Shown here: one piece after another, positions 46,075 to 56,408 of the stretch
Layout: each line of letters begins with the position of its first letter
Numbering within the stretch: the first letter of the stretch is position 1
NCBI GenBank assembly: GCA_964016875.1
Contig: OZ024724.1
Span: forward strand, 30,403,786 to 30,467,785
Direction of reading: 5' to 3'
Source of the DNA: Fallopia convolvulus
Lineage: Eukaryota > Streptophyta > Magnoliopsida > Caryophyllales > Polygonaceae
DNA length: 64,000 nt
Program-made: the position numbers and the translations under genes
The notes under the pieces: model-generated
The model's input: the letters and a program-made list of their open reading frames with translations, nothing else
What the model was told of the DNA's origin: nothing
The model's database searches: none

Positions 46075-47430
46075 TGATCGCTCGGGAATGCGAGGGTCTA
46101 GAGATACAATTTATAACCCGACCCCGTTGTAGCACGTGGTGGGTGTCGAACGCTCGGGAAATCTACTCGATTGAGGTGCCTAGACACTAGAAAGCTGGAA
46201 AGGAGAACTTAAAACAAAGGAAAACAAAGAGAACAGTCGGGACCGACACAAGTGTCACGTCGGGCCCGATGTAGCTGGGTTTTGTCAAACTCAAAGATTG
46301 AAAGTAGTTCTTGGGCTTTTGGGTTTCTTCTCTAGTAGATTAAGGCTTTTCCACCCCAATTCAAGCAATAAGTGATGATCGGAATAGGATCGAGTGCTTT
46401 CGCCCTCGTTCCAACCACTTCTACACATCGATCCTTGGGGAAATCCCCTTCAAAGCAAGGTCTTGAGATGGACAAATGTTCACTTTCGCTACTTTGCCAA
46501 TTACAAGCCTTGATTCCTTACTTTCGTAAGGAATTGTAGCTCTATGTAGAGTGGGTTCCTAGATCAAGCACTCAAGGCTATGGAATTGGGGTTTCTAGCC
46601 CAACCTAGCTAGAGTTTTCCCCCATAACCCAAGATCAAGGAGATCTACTCCATATGGCAAACAAAGAAAGCAAACAAATCAAAAAGAAAAGCAATCAACA
46701 TCATCAATCTCAAACCAAAGTCAAGTTTCATTCACAAATCAAAAGCAATCCACAAACTCCAATCAAAGGTTTCCAAATCCACAAAACCAAAACAAGGAAA
46801 AGCTAATCTATCAACCAAACCTATCAAATCTCCTCCTCTAGGCCGATTCTCTCTCTTCTCCTTCTCCTCTCCTTTCTCCTTGCTCTCCAAGTATCCTCTT
46901 GAGAGTTTTTGAGGGTTGGTTCCTTGCTAAGTGTGTGGGAACCTCTTTCCAATTAGAAGACAAGAGAGCCTTTATAGATGAGGGGCAAAAGTGGTAGTTT
47001 ACAATTTCGTGCCTTGGAGCCCAAGAAGTCAGCGACCGACTCGGACCGACACGGAGCAACCTCGGGCCCGACTTACTGGGCAAGTCGGTCCGAGGTCGAA
47101 AACTTCATCTCTGGTCCGGCGTTGGTTCCAACTCGATTCGGACCTCGTTCCACCTTCTTCTTGTTGGCTTTTCTCTTGTTCTTCTTCATGGCTTGCTCCT
47201 CTCTTTCCCTCTTAAGCTCAGGCCTTGCTCCATGTTCCGGTTCTCCTTCAAAACGACCCTTGATCCATGCCAAAACACCTACAAAACACATAAAACGCGC
47301 ATAGTCTCCGAATCTCATAGAAATACGGGAACTAAGCTAAAAAGGAACAAAACACACAAGAAAAGGGGAAAAAGAAACATATTTACAAAGGAAATCATAT
47401 ATAAAAACACCACCAAATAAAGAGACATCA
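46075..47430 (-). repeat. 5' LTR of element C (right side, 1,356 bp)
   Basis: TATA box TATAAAGG (minus strand) at 46969-46976. Palindromes TCGGGCCCGA at 46260 and 47062; the copy matching 47062 in the 3' LTR reads TCGTACCCGA. Confidence 0.95.
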
Positions 47431-47435
47431 AGCAT

Positions 47436-48318
47436 GAAATCTTCTATTATTTTCCAGAAATCCCCTATCGGGTATAAGCACCCCATACTTACTCAATTAC
47501 CCATCCCGAACATGCTAAAAATTTCCCGAAATTTTGACATGCAAAGATTGAACTTTTAGATCTAGAACAAGAAAAATTCATGCTTTCCTAACTAAGGGGT
47601 TACAATAGCTAATCTAACATGAATAATCTTTCCTAAAATATGAACAACTGAGCACAATCAAGAATTTTTAGAACGGAATTTAAGCATGCTTATCGATCTC
47701 CCTAAGAATCATGATTCAAGATATGAAATTCAACCCTATAGATAATAAATCATGCAATTTCAAGCAAGGGTTTAGAAATCATACCGGAGAACCGATAATT
47801 TAAAGAACAAGGGTCGGAATCGGGGTAGTTAACGAGCACGGCTTCGACGGTGGGTGGCTTCCGAACTCCGGTAACGATGGCGTCTCCGGTGGTCGTTAGC
47901 GTGGGAATTCCGACTCGGTGGGAGAGAAAGGAGAGGGATTGAGAGAGTTTTGGGTTTGAGAGTGAATTTTGAAGGGATTGTGGTAGAATTTTGGGAGGGG
48001 TAGAAGGGTTTATATAGGAGGGGTAAGGGTAGAAGGGGGCGGCGGCTAGGGTTAAAAAAATAGACTAGGTTAGATTTACTTACCAGCCCCGTATTGTAAC
48101 GAATCGGGTCTTCCGAACCGGGTCGTTAACGACCCTGGGTGGGTCGTTAACGAGCCGCCGTGGCCTTCTTGAGTGATTTTTTGACCCCTTTTTTCCTGAA
48201 ATCTTGTTAGCTCAAAAATCTAATTTCTATCCTAATTAAAACTAAAAAGAAAAATAAAAAAAGCTAAGAAATAATCTAAAAAGAAAAAGAGAAAAATAAA
48301 ATAAACTAGACCTATTCT
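47436..48318 (-). other. Element B pol-ORF3 spacer, distal part
   Basis: Non-coding. It continues on the far side of element C at 36523-36788. Palindromes at 48123 and 48144 (21 bp apart), and 36690 and 36711 (21 bp apart). The phrase pair matches the A spacer at 53659/53680 and 54475/54496. Confidence 0.65.
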
Positions 48319-48346
48319 AAAAAGCGGGTTGCCTCCCGTAAGCGCT
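48319..48346 (-). other. Post-pol hairpin of element B
   Basis: On the minus strand AGCGCTTACGGGAGGCAACC then CG: stem CGGG/CCCG with loop AGGCAA (48325-48338). In A this motif follows integrase; here it follows protease directly, marking the scar of the missing pol. Confidence 0.7.
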
Positions 48347-48386
48347 ATGTTTAACGTCGTTAGCCCGACGAGCTCTCTTGCTAGTC

Positions 48387-49800
48387 TCATGGTGGTTCAT
48401 GTCTAGCTATGTTGGGGTCTTGAGATACCCTGCTTGTAGCCTTACTGTCTCTGTGCGCTTGAATTGCTAAATTAGGACCTTCTTCTTCTATCAGCAAGCT
48501 CGATATCCCTGGATTGTTAGTGTAGTCCGAAAGCCAAGGTGGTTTGGATTTTTCTGTAACCTCTGTAGTAGGGCCTTGGTTGAACTCATGCACGTGAAAC
48601 TCGGTGATCGACAAATGTGGCTCGGTAGGGATTGTTGTGTCGAGTTCGGGTTGAGTCAACTCTATTTGTGCCACTCCAATTGGGTCATTGGCTTTTTGAT
48701 CCAAGTTGAATTCCACCCGTTCTTCTCCTATATCAAAAGTGAGGAGCCCCTTCCGCACATCAACTCTTGCTCCTGCCGCGGCTAAGAATGGTCGCCCGAG
48801 AATTATGGGGACATGAGGGTCTTAAGGCATATCAAGGACGAAAAAATCATTTGGTATAAAGAATTTCCCGACTTGAATAGGGTAATCGTCCACTACTCCT
48901 GTTGCTTTGACACTTGACCCATCTGCCATGTACAGATTCATGTCTACTGGCTCTAGTGGTCCCATATTGGCTTTAGACCAGATTGAGAGTGGAACAAGAC
49001 TAGCACTGGCACCAAAATCGCATAAAGCTTTGAACTTGTGGTTGCCTATGCCGATTGTAATTGCAAACCTCCCGGGATCTCCAAGCTTTTTCTGGTAGAG
49101 CGATCGATCTGACTTCATCCTGCAGCTCTGTAATAGACCTTTTCCTGCTAAGAATATCTTTCAAAAATTTTGTGTAAGCCGGCATTTCGCTTAGGGCCTC
49201 AGCGAATGGGATGGAAATATTAATGCCCTGAAGATTTTTAACGAAACACTTGAACTTACTCTCAGTAGAGTCCATAGATTTCTTAGTAGGAAATGGAAGA
49301 GATTTCACCATTCTCGGAACCAAGTTAGGCTCGAGAGGTGAGAGTACCGGGTCGACACTAGGGTCGATTGATGTCCTCGGCGGGTCGTTACCGAACCTGA
49401 TGGGGTCGTTAACTACCCTGGGATTGAGAGGAAGGCTCGGATTAGTAGACTTACCTGGGTTAGGGTCGTCAGGAATCCTCGGGGCCTCGTCATTCTGGCT
49501 TGTAGGCTCGGTACTAGCTCTCGCTGGCTCGTTAACGAGATGGTTGGCGAGGTCCTTTTCCTCCTTCTCTTCAGTTTGAATTCTTTCCGGTAGTGTCTTC
49601 CCACTTCTTAGGTGCACCACTGCTATTTGGCCTCTGGGGTTCTCCTCGGGGCGGCCCGGGAGTTGCCCTTGTGGTCTTGGAATCCGTGCAGCTAGGTCCC
49701 CTAGTTGGGAATCAACGCTCCTCTTCCAAATATCGAATTCTCCCCATCTTTTATCCTGTCGGTTCAGCTTGGCTTGAACGTCATCAACCTTGTTGTTCAC
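48387..49800 (-). pseudogene. Element B gag-protease linker and protease (broken)
   Basis: ORF 49800-49000 holds the linker (NEPARASTEP, VVNDPIRFGNDPPR) and the start of the protease region (KCFVKNLQGINISIPFAEAL). A frameshift at ALPEK is followed by ORF 49118-48822 with the active site CDFGASASL and MADGSSVKATG. A stop after LDMP is followed by IILGRPFLAAAG and a longer acidic tail to 48387. No RT follows: 20-70 bases later comes the post-pol hairpin. Confidence 0.85.
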
Positions 49801-51038
49801 TCCGTTGATGCTCTCTTTAATCTCCTGAACCCATGATGGTGTCTCCTGATGGCTTGGAGGTCGATATGGTGCAGGTCGTCTATCTTGTGGGGGCCCTGCG
49901 TAATTTTGACTTGTATTCTCATTGCCCCATGATTGATAGTTGTTTGACCTGTCATATAATTAGGCTGGTTCCTGTAGGGTCCTCTCATGTAATTCATCTC
50001 AGCTATTGTCTCAGCGGTTCTGACCTGCTCAATGTTAGTGCAAGCAGAAGTACTATGCGTAGAAGAACCACATTCTTGACATGATTGAGAGGATTTCAGA
50101 AAACTTACCTGTTTCCTCAGACGGTTGACATCATCTTGTAAGAATTGATTTTTAACATCGGGGTCAACTTCATCTCGGTTAGGCACATAGAGACGTTTTT
50201 GAGTTTGTGGAGCTTGTTGGGTTCCGTACATAGCATCATAATTCGCCAGCTTGTCCAACAGTTCCCACACCTCTGTCGGATTCATCTCTATAAAACCGCA
50301 CGCAGTATGCCTGTTGATGCGGTTCTTGGTCTCTGCGTTGATACCCTGGAAAAAGATTTCTTGCAATACATATAAAAGTTGCACATGAGTAGGGCATTGT
50401 CTAAGCATCTCTTTGAATCTTTCCCATGTTTCAACAAATGTTTCATTAGGCAACTGGTGATAAGAGGTTATATGTTTCCTTAACTCCGTTGTCTTAGCAG
50501 GAGGGAAAAACTTTGTAAGAAATTGATCATACAAAGCTTTCCAAGTCCTGATAGACTTAGAAGGTAGGCTCTCTAACCAGTTCAGGGCCTTTCCAGTGAG
50601 TGACCATCTAAAAGCTTTTAACAGAATATATTCTAACGAGACACCTTCAGCAGCTATGGTGTCACATAAATCAAACTGAGCCCGTTTGATTAAGGATATA
50701 AATTGAGACTTGATCTCAAAAGGTTTCTCTATCGCAGGAAGCACAATAGGAGATTCCGGCACCCTCAGTTCCGGATGCATGTATTGCTTGGCATTCCTTG
50801 GATATGCGTTTAGCTCTTCTTGCAATCGAGCCTTGTCTGCGTCTGCGCCGTCCTTCTCGGCTTTCAGTGCCTCCATCTGGGTCCGGAGGATCTCTAACTC
50901 TCGAGCCATCTCTTCTGCTGTGGCCATGGCTCGGTTTTCTCGGAGTCGACGATGCAGGGAACGTTCTGGTTCTGAGTAATAACTTGTGTTATCAAACAAA
51001 AGCCTTCTTCGTCCTACTGGCATACACTGAGAAAACAA
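49797..51038 (-). pseudogene. Element B gag (near-intact, internal deletion)
   Basis: The likely start is MPVGRRRLLF at 51023, matching the starts in A and C. An N-terminal coiled coil (EEMARELEILRTQMEALKAE) is followed by the gag domain, which has an in-frame gap: A reads RAQFEGKPTECPMEHIRNFL then DLCDT, B reads RAQFDLCDT, a loss of 16 residues. The zinc knuckle CQECGSSTHSTSAC is intact. A frameshift after PYRNQPN throws the tail out of frame and separates gag from the protease. Gag would form particles; the gap removes part of the conserved core. Confidence 0.85.
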
Positions 51039-51116
51039 ACAAAGAAAACAAAGTTAAAAAACAAAAACGGGGTCGGGCTATTCCCGATCCCGAAGATAAA
51101 CTAACAACTCGTTGCT

Positions 51117-51134
51117 TCCCCGGCAACTGCGCCA
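51117..51134 (-). promoter_or_regulatory. Primer binding site of element B
   Basis: On the minus strand TGGCGCAGTTGCCGGGGA, 17 of 18 matching the tRNA-Asp-type site, three bases from the LTR. Confidence 0.88.
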
Positions 51135-51137
51135 ATT

Positions 51138-52640
51138 TGTTGAGAGGGTTTCTCGGCCAACAAATAAATTTGTAAGTCAAGACCCCGCTGAGTACAGTGG
51201 AGTCAGGATCGTTCCACAGGAAGCAAGGTTGTTTGTCTATCAATCTAACAAAAATCAAACAAAATCAAACAAAACACTCACGAGATGCCTCGTTAACGAT
51301 GTTGTCAGGATCGTTACCGAGCCACCGAACACAAAAATATTAACTAACGACCTAATTAAATTCTAATTAAAATTCGATACCGAGGCAAGTACTCAGCAAC
51401 GAAAATTCACCAGAAATAATTCAAATAAAACAAAAATCTAGGACAAGGGACACCACAACATAGCCAAGCATAAGAATTCCGTAAGAAGATAAGATCATGC
51501 CTTTAAATAGATAGAGTCATCAACTTTTGTTGACTTAACAAGTAAATTAATCTACTTTCATAAACTAACTCACTCAATTGCTTGTTTTGGATCTAAAGCT
51601 TGAAACTTTCGTTTTCAAACAATATCAACCTTCAAGTTACTAACTTTCTCTTTCAATCAAGTTAAAAACCTAAATTACCTCAACTTTCATTTCGGTATTA
51701 AGCACAACAAACAATCTCAATAAAAGATAAAAGGCATTCAACACAATCTTACTCATCCAACATGCTCAACTATGCCGGGCTTAACCCCGACCCTAGAAAA
51801 ATAAACTACTCACTAACCATGACTAAAAAACTAAAAACTTCAATAAAAAGAAACATTGAAACAAAACTCAAACTTCAATTAATAAGAAAAATATCGTCTT
51901 ACAGAGATTCAGAAGAAACCCGAAAAAACATACACCGAACCAAAATCATGATTAACGAACACCCGGCAACCGTCGTCTACCGAACCTCGTCACCTTCTTC
52001 CGATCCGATCTCTCTCCTTCGGCCTTCACAAATCTCTTCCTAAAAACTTCTCAAAAATCAAGCCCCCCTTTCTATGCTAGATAGATGGGTATTTATACTA
52101 AAAAGCTAAAAAACTAAAAAGGCTAAAAGATATAGACTTTCCTAAAAAGATAGAAACAATCTCTAAAAGATAGAAATAAAATCTAAAAAGATATTAAACC
52201 CTAAATACATATTCTAACAACCCCAAAAGATTCTAAAAAGATACTCAACCGATACGGAAATAAATTCCAGCTCGGGATCGGTTAATAATAAAAATAATAC
52301 TCGAAATCTTCCTCTTCGTGGCCTCATTAACGACCCTTCACAGCCTCGTTAACGAGCCTGGGGTTTGTTTTTCTTTAACACCTCCTCTTGCACTCTTAAG
52401 CTTCGACTTCTTCAATCTTGCACTCCTCGTCTCTCACTGCAATGCTCCAAATTTAAGCTCCATTCAGCTCCTTTCCTCGCTAAAACCTGCAAAATTCACA
52501 AAATAGCGTAGATTCCACTCTTTTCACAGAATTATGCAAAACTAACTAAAAAATACTCAAAACTAAACCTAAACTATACAAAACTAAACCTAATAAGCAA
52601 AGAAAACCTATCAAAAACTATACTAAAAATGCGAACATCA
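51138..52640 (-). repeat. 5' LTR of element B (right side, 1,503 bp)
   Basis: Pairs closely with 31655-33158. TATA box on the minus strand at 52090-52097. Palindromes at 51290 and 52346; the copy matching 32843 reads TCATTAACGA here. Confidence 0.95.
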
Positions 52641-53474
52641 GCTACGAGGACCAACGACGCTAAAACTGTGGCTAAGTTCATCAAGACCAACATTTTCCCC
52701 AGGTTCGGCGTTCGAAGAGTCCTCCTTAGTGATGGTGGTTTTCATTTCATTGAGCGGAGTTTTGAAGCACTTTTGGCTAAGTATGGGGTATCACATCGGG
52801 TGACAACACCATATCATCCCCAAACAAGTGGCCAAGTCGAAGTTTCAAACAGGCAAATAAAGAGCATATTGGAGAAGACAGTGTCCCATTCGAGGAAGGA
52901 TTGGTCTTTTAAATTGGATGACGCTCTATGAGCATATAGGACAGCATACAAGACGCCTCTGCGCACCACTCCTTATAATCTTGTGTCTGGAAAAGCATGC
53001 CATTTACCGGTTGAGATGGAACATAAAGAATTATGCGCTCTTAAGGAGCTCAACATGAACCTCGACGCGGAAGGAGCAAAAAGATTCATGGATTTGCAAG
53101 CACTAGAAGAATTGAGGCTTAAGGCGTACGAAAATGCTGAAATTTACAAAGAGCGCACCAAGCGGTGGCATGATTAGAAGTTGGTTCCCAAAACCTATGA
53201 GGTTGGCGACAAAGTACTTCTTTTCAACTCAAGACTCCGTCTATTCCCAAGGAAGCTAAGGACGAGATGGAGTGGACCATTCAGGGTTCATCACATCTAA
53301 CCCCACGGTGCGGTAGAGTTGATCATAACCAAGGCACAATCATCAAGGTTAATGGCCACCGACTGAAAAAGTTTCATGAGCAACCCGATCCTGTTGAAGA
53401 GATTAGAGTCACTATGGCTCTTACAACGTCGGACTAGCCAAGGTAAGTACGTCGGGCTGACGACGTTAAAAGTA

Positions 53475-53500
53475 GCGCTTATAGGAGGCAACCCGCTTTT
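53475..53500 (+). other. Post-pol hairpin motif of element A
   Basis: GCGCTTATAGGAGGCAACCC corresponds to AGCGCTTxxxGGGAGGCAACCC in B and C. The loop AGGCAA is kept, but the stem is damaged here (TAGG against CCCG). It lies just after integrase and before the ORF3 leader. Confidence 0.6.
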
Positions 53501-54673
53501 AGTATAGATTAAATTTTTCTTTTCTTTTTAGATTTTTTTTCTTAGCTTTCTTTTGAGTTTTTTTTAGTAGTTTTTAGGATAGAAAAAATAGGATAAAATT
53601 TTGAGCTAACAAGATGCATGAGAAGGGCTTGAAAATTAGTCAAGGAGGCTACGGTGGCTCGTTAAGGACCCACCCAGGGTCGTTAACGACCCAGTTTGGC
53701 GAACCAACTCGGGCAGGTAAGTTTTATTTTACCCTAGTGTATTTTCTATCTTCTACCCTATCTTCTATCTACCCTAGCCGCCATTACCTACCCCTCCCTC
53801 TCCTATTTCTACCCTCTCCTATTTAACCCTTCTAAAACTCTCAAAATCCTACCCTCAAATCCTCAAACCCTTAACTCCAAATCCCTCAAGATTTCCATCG
53901 AAGACCCGTCACCATCGATCGGAATTTTCCGCTCCATCGACCGTCGGAAACGCCTCGTTACCGAAGCCGGAACCCCAGTTTTCCCACCGACGAGATCCAA
54001 GCTCGTTAACCACCCAAAATCGATCTTTTGTTCTTCAAATTCTCAATCTTCCGGTATGATTTCTACACCCTAACTCTTCATAGCATAATTCATGGTTTTT
54101 AGGGTAGAAATTTCATATCTTGATTGTGTTTATAGAGGTGATTTTTAGGGTCGAGAGTGCATGTCTATTCTTACCCATGAGTTTTATTTCATACATTGGT
54201 GATTCTCTATCTATGGAAAGGTTATTCATGCTAGATTCTCCATGGCAAAAATTTGATTTGAAAAGCATGAATTTTCTTGTCTAGAAATAGAGTTCGATCT
54301 TCACCATGATAGTTTTGGGTAATTTTAGCATGTTCGGGATGGGTAATTGAGCAAGTATGGGGTGCATATACCCGATGGTGTGTCTAGTGAAGGATTATAG
54401 AGGATGCATGCTTGATTCACGGCTTGATTTTAGAGTTAATAACGTTCGAATTCCGTGAAATGGCTCTCGGCAGCTCGTTAACGACCCACCCAGGCTCGTT
54501 AACGACCCTGCGTAGCTTCAAAGTTTAAAAACCAGTCCAGAACATGTTACCGACCCAATTGGGTAGTTAACGAATAATTCCGAGGGTTATTTCGAGACCA
54601 AGTATGGGGTCTCTTGTCTAATCTACTTGAGTGGATCTTATCTTGGAAATACCATAATTATTTTGTAGATCAC
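53501..54673 (+). other. Element A spacer between pol and ORF3
   Basis: Non-coding, about 1.2 kb. Palindromes TCGTTAACGA are at 53680, 54475 and 54496 and variants at 53659 (TCGTTAAGGA) and 54566 (TAGTTAACGA). The 54475/54496 and 53659/53680 pairs are both 21 bp apart. A splice or alternative transcript for ORF3 would have to use this region. Confidence 0.6.
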
Positions 54674-56251
54674 ATGGTAAGTTCAAGCCGACCCGCTACC
54701 TGAGCCCAGAAGAAGAGGAGGAATCAGAGGTCCCCATCTCCACCTTGCATGGACAATGTGATCTTGCGCACTCAAGGGCAAGTGGATCGATACAATGCCA
54801 TTCTAGACAAGGACCACAACACTCGGTGGTTCTCGAGGTCAAGTGCTAAAGCCATGAGGATCTACGATGATGTCAAGGAGGCCTTTGTTATTCTCGGTGT
54901 GCCTCACCTGCTGAAGAAGGTGAATTTACCACACTTTCCGACTCTTACATCCGAGTTCCTGTCCACTCTAGAGACGAGCTTTCCGACGAAGACTTCACCG
55001 GGACGCATCTGATTTCGGCTCAATAATGTGAACAGAGAGTACACTTTGGCGGAGTTCAACGCTATTCTGGAGCTCCCGAATCCTTCTAGAGATTACAGTC
55101 TCAAAGATTACAAGGTGACACAGACTTGGAGCTACATCACCGGGGAGGTCGAGTCCTTCACAGCGGCATTATCTGGGGCAAGCATCATTAACCCCATATT
55201 CATGATCATCCTCGGAGTCCTAGCCGCTACATTCTGGCCAAAGAGGGAGTTGAACATGCCAACAAGGACAGAGGTTGCATGTCTTCGCACCATCCTTTTC
55301 GAGGAGCCCGGACCATTGAATTTGGGGTATGAGTGGCTTTATTATATAGAGAAATCAACCAAGTCCAAGGAAGTATGGTGCAGGAATTTGGTTAGTCTCC
55401 TAGCGACCAATCTTGGAGTCGATCTCACTCGCTACACGCTGACTCATACTCAAATCCTCAACAAGAGTTATTGGTATAGCTCCGGTATTTTCCTTCAAGC
55501 CGAGGGAGGGTTCAAAACAAAAGTTCAAGACCGCATTGTCGTATCCACCCTAGACAAATTGGAGCTACATGTACCAAATTGGTACAAGGCGTGGACGGGT
55601 CATGCATTCCCGTTAGAGCCCAAGCCGGAGGATGAGCTATCACTTAGGCCGTGTGAGACGAGATTCAAGCGAGAAGTGGAAGAAATGGATGAAGATGAAG
55701 ATGAGACTGAAGAGGCTGACACAGAGGGAGGCACAGAGGAGCTCAACCTTGAGGATGAAGATCTCGATACAGAGGTTTTGGGCACAAACGTCCTCATTGA
55801 CGAGCCCACCAGGCTCGTTAACGATCATTTCTAGACCTCTACAGATGCTCCTAACGAGGCACACAACTTCGGTAACGACCCACCAAGGGCAGCTACCGAC
55901 CCTCCACAGTCTCTTGTCGACCCTCACTCTTATGGACTCATGCCATACAACCCAGTGCTTTACTAAGACCACTTCCAGCCTCACTACCCACCACCTCCTC
56001 AGCCCGAGTACACTGGATCGAGTATTCCGCCACCATGGGCCGAGGATCTTTCTGCTTGGATGCAACAGCTTCACCTCGAGCAGGACCATATTCATCGGAG
56101 GATGGATAGATGGGAGAGTGTCTATTCTACTCGGATGACATTTGAGGACGAGAGGCATCGCCAGAGAGAGGTGGAGGATGCAGAGCGCTGGAGGACGATG
56201 TACGACTTCATTGGGAACTTCGAGCATTACTTTCCTCCACCAGACCGTTGA
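54674..56251 (+). pseudogene. Element A ORF3 (Athila-type post-pol protein), broken
   Basis: The ATG at 54674 begins MVSSSRPAT then a stop; the frame reopens as AQKKRRNQRSPSPP and continues at 54749-55012 (MDNVILRTQGQVDRY). A TGA at about 55010 precedes the next block (55028-55834): EFNAILELPNPSRDYSLKDY, FWPKRELNMPTRTEVACLRT, NWYKAWTGH, then an acidic Glu/Asp stretch. Further stops lie near 55832 and 55964. The end (PPPWAEDL to FEHYFPPPDR) is Pro-rich then charged. It resembles the plant Athila ORF family found in the env-like position. Function unknown; no signal peptide or membrane helix seen. Confidence 0.75.
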
Positions 56252-56368
56252 TTCAGCTTGAAGAAGAGTTTCCTTGTTTTATGCTTAATGACTTTGTAAG
56301 TTTTTTGTTTTCTCTTTTCTTCTTTTCTTTTGTTTTCTTTTCTATTTCTTTCCTTCTTCTTATTTTTC

Positions 56369-56408
56369 TTACAGTGGGGACACTGTAATTTTAAGTATGG
56401 GGTGGGAG
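56369..56408 (+). other. Conserved hairpin and polypurine motif after ORF3 (element A)
   Basis: TTACAGTG-GGGA-CACTGTAA (56369-56388) is a perfect 8-bp stem with a GGGA loop, followed by AAGTATGGGGTGGG (56393-56406). B has the same stem; C has a different stem with the same loop and tail. The tail resembles the polypurine tract before the 3' LTR. Confidence 0.75.

Larger units (their letters stand above)
36789..47430 (-). mobile_element. Element C: pol-less Athila-like retrotransposon inserted in B
   Basis: LTRs at 36789-38192 and 46075-47430 begin TGATCGCTCGGG and end AGAGACATCA on the plus strand. They are flanked by a perfect AGCAT duplication (36784-36788, 47431-47435) in B's spacer. Order on the minus strand: perfect tRNA-Asp primer site, gag, protease, hairpin, spacer, ORF3, 3' UTR, polypurine tract; no RT, RNase H or integrase. 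10,642 bp. The LTR sequence is unrelated to A and B by eye, so C is a different family with the same reduced plan. It is the youngest insertion and its frames are the best preserved. Confidence 0.95.
36789..47430. repeat. Dispersed palindrome TCGGGCCCGA of element C
   Basis: Exact starts counted by eye: 36974, 37025, 38832, 42023, 42078, 42683, 44278, 46260, 47062. Variants include TCGGGACCGA (36951, 37004), TCGGACCCGA (44353, 40532) and TCGGTCCGA types (44375, 47085). They occupy the same compartments as TCGTTAACGA does in A and B: LTRs, gag-protease linker, spacer, ORF3 and 3' UTR. Confidence 0.82.
31655..52640 (-). mobile_element. Element B: pol-less Athila-like retrotransposon inserted in A
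   Basis: LTRs at 31655-33158 and 51138-52640 are flanked by a perfect GCTAC duplication (31650-31654, 52641-52645) inside A's integrase gene. On the minus strand the order is primer site, gag, protease, post-pol hairpin, spacer (hosting element C), ORF3, 3' UTR, polypurine tract. RT, RNase H and integrase are absent. Without C it is about 10.3 kb. LTR ends, spacer and ORF3 are clearly related to A, so B is a deletion relative of the A lineage. It would need enzymes in trans. Confidence 0.95.
31100..53420 (+). pseudogene. Element A integrase, split by element B
   Basis: Coding parts are about 31100-31654 and 52646-53420, interrupted by element B. The HHCC zinc domain (HTLPTGGHAKG, then CDGCQR) lies near 31350-31485. 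The core holds D1 in WGIDFMGPF, D2 in LLSDGGFHF and E in TSGQVEVSN, so the DDE triad is still readable. The insertion sits after KWVEAVAT, duplicating GCTAC. Stops follow at 52929 (DDAL) and 53175 (KRWHD). No chromodomain is visible after the core, as expected for Athila relatives. Confidence 0.9.

Noticed and set aside
54674..56251. ORF3 as a retroviral-type envelope gene
   Set aside because: It occupies the env position but no signal peptide, transmembrane helix or furin-like site is visible in any of the three copies.
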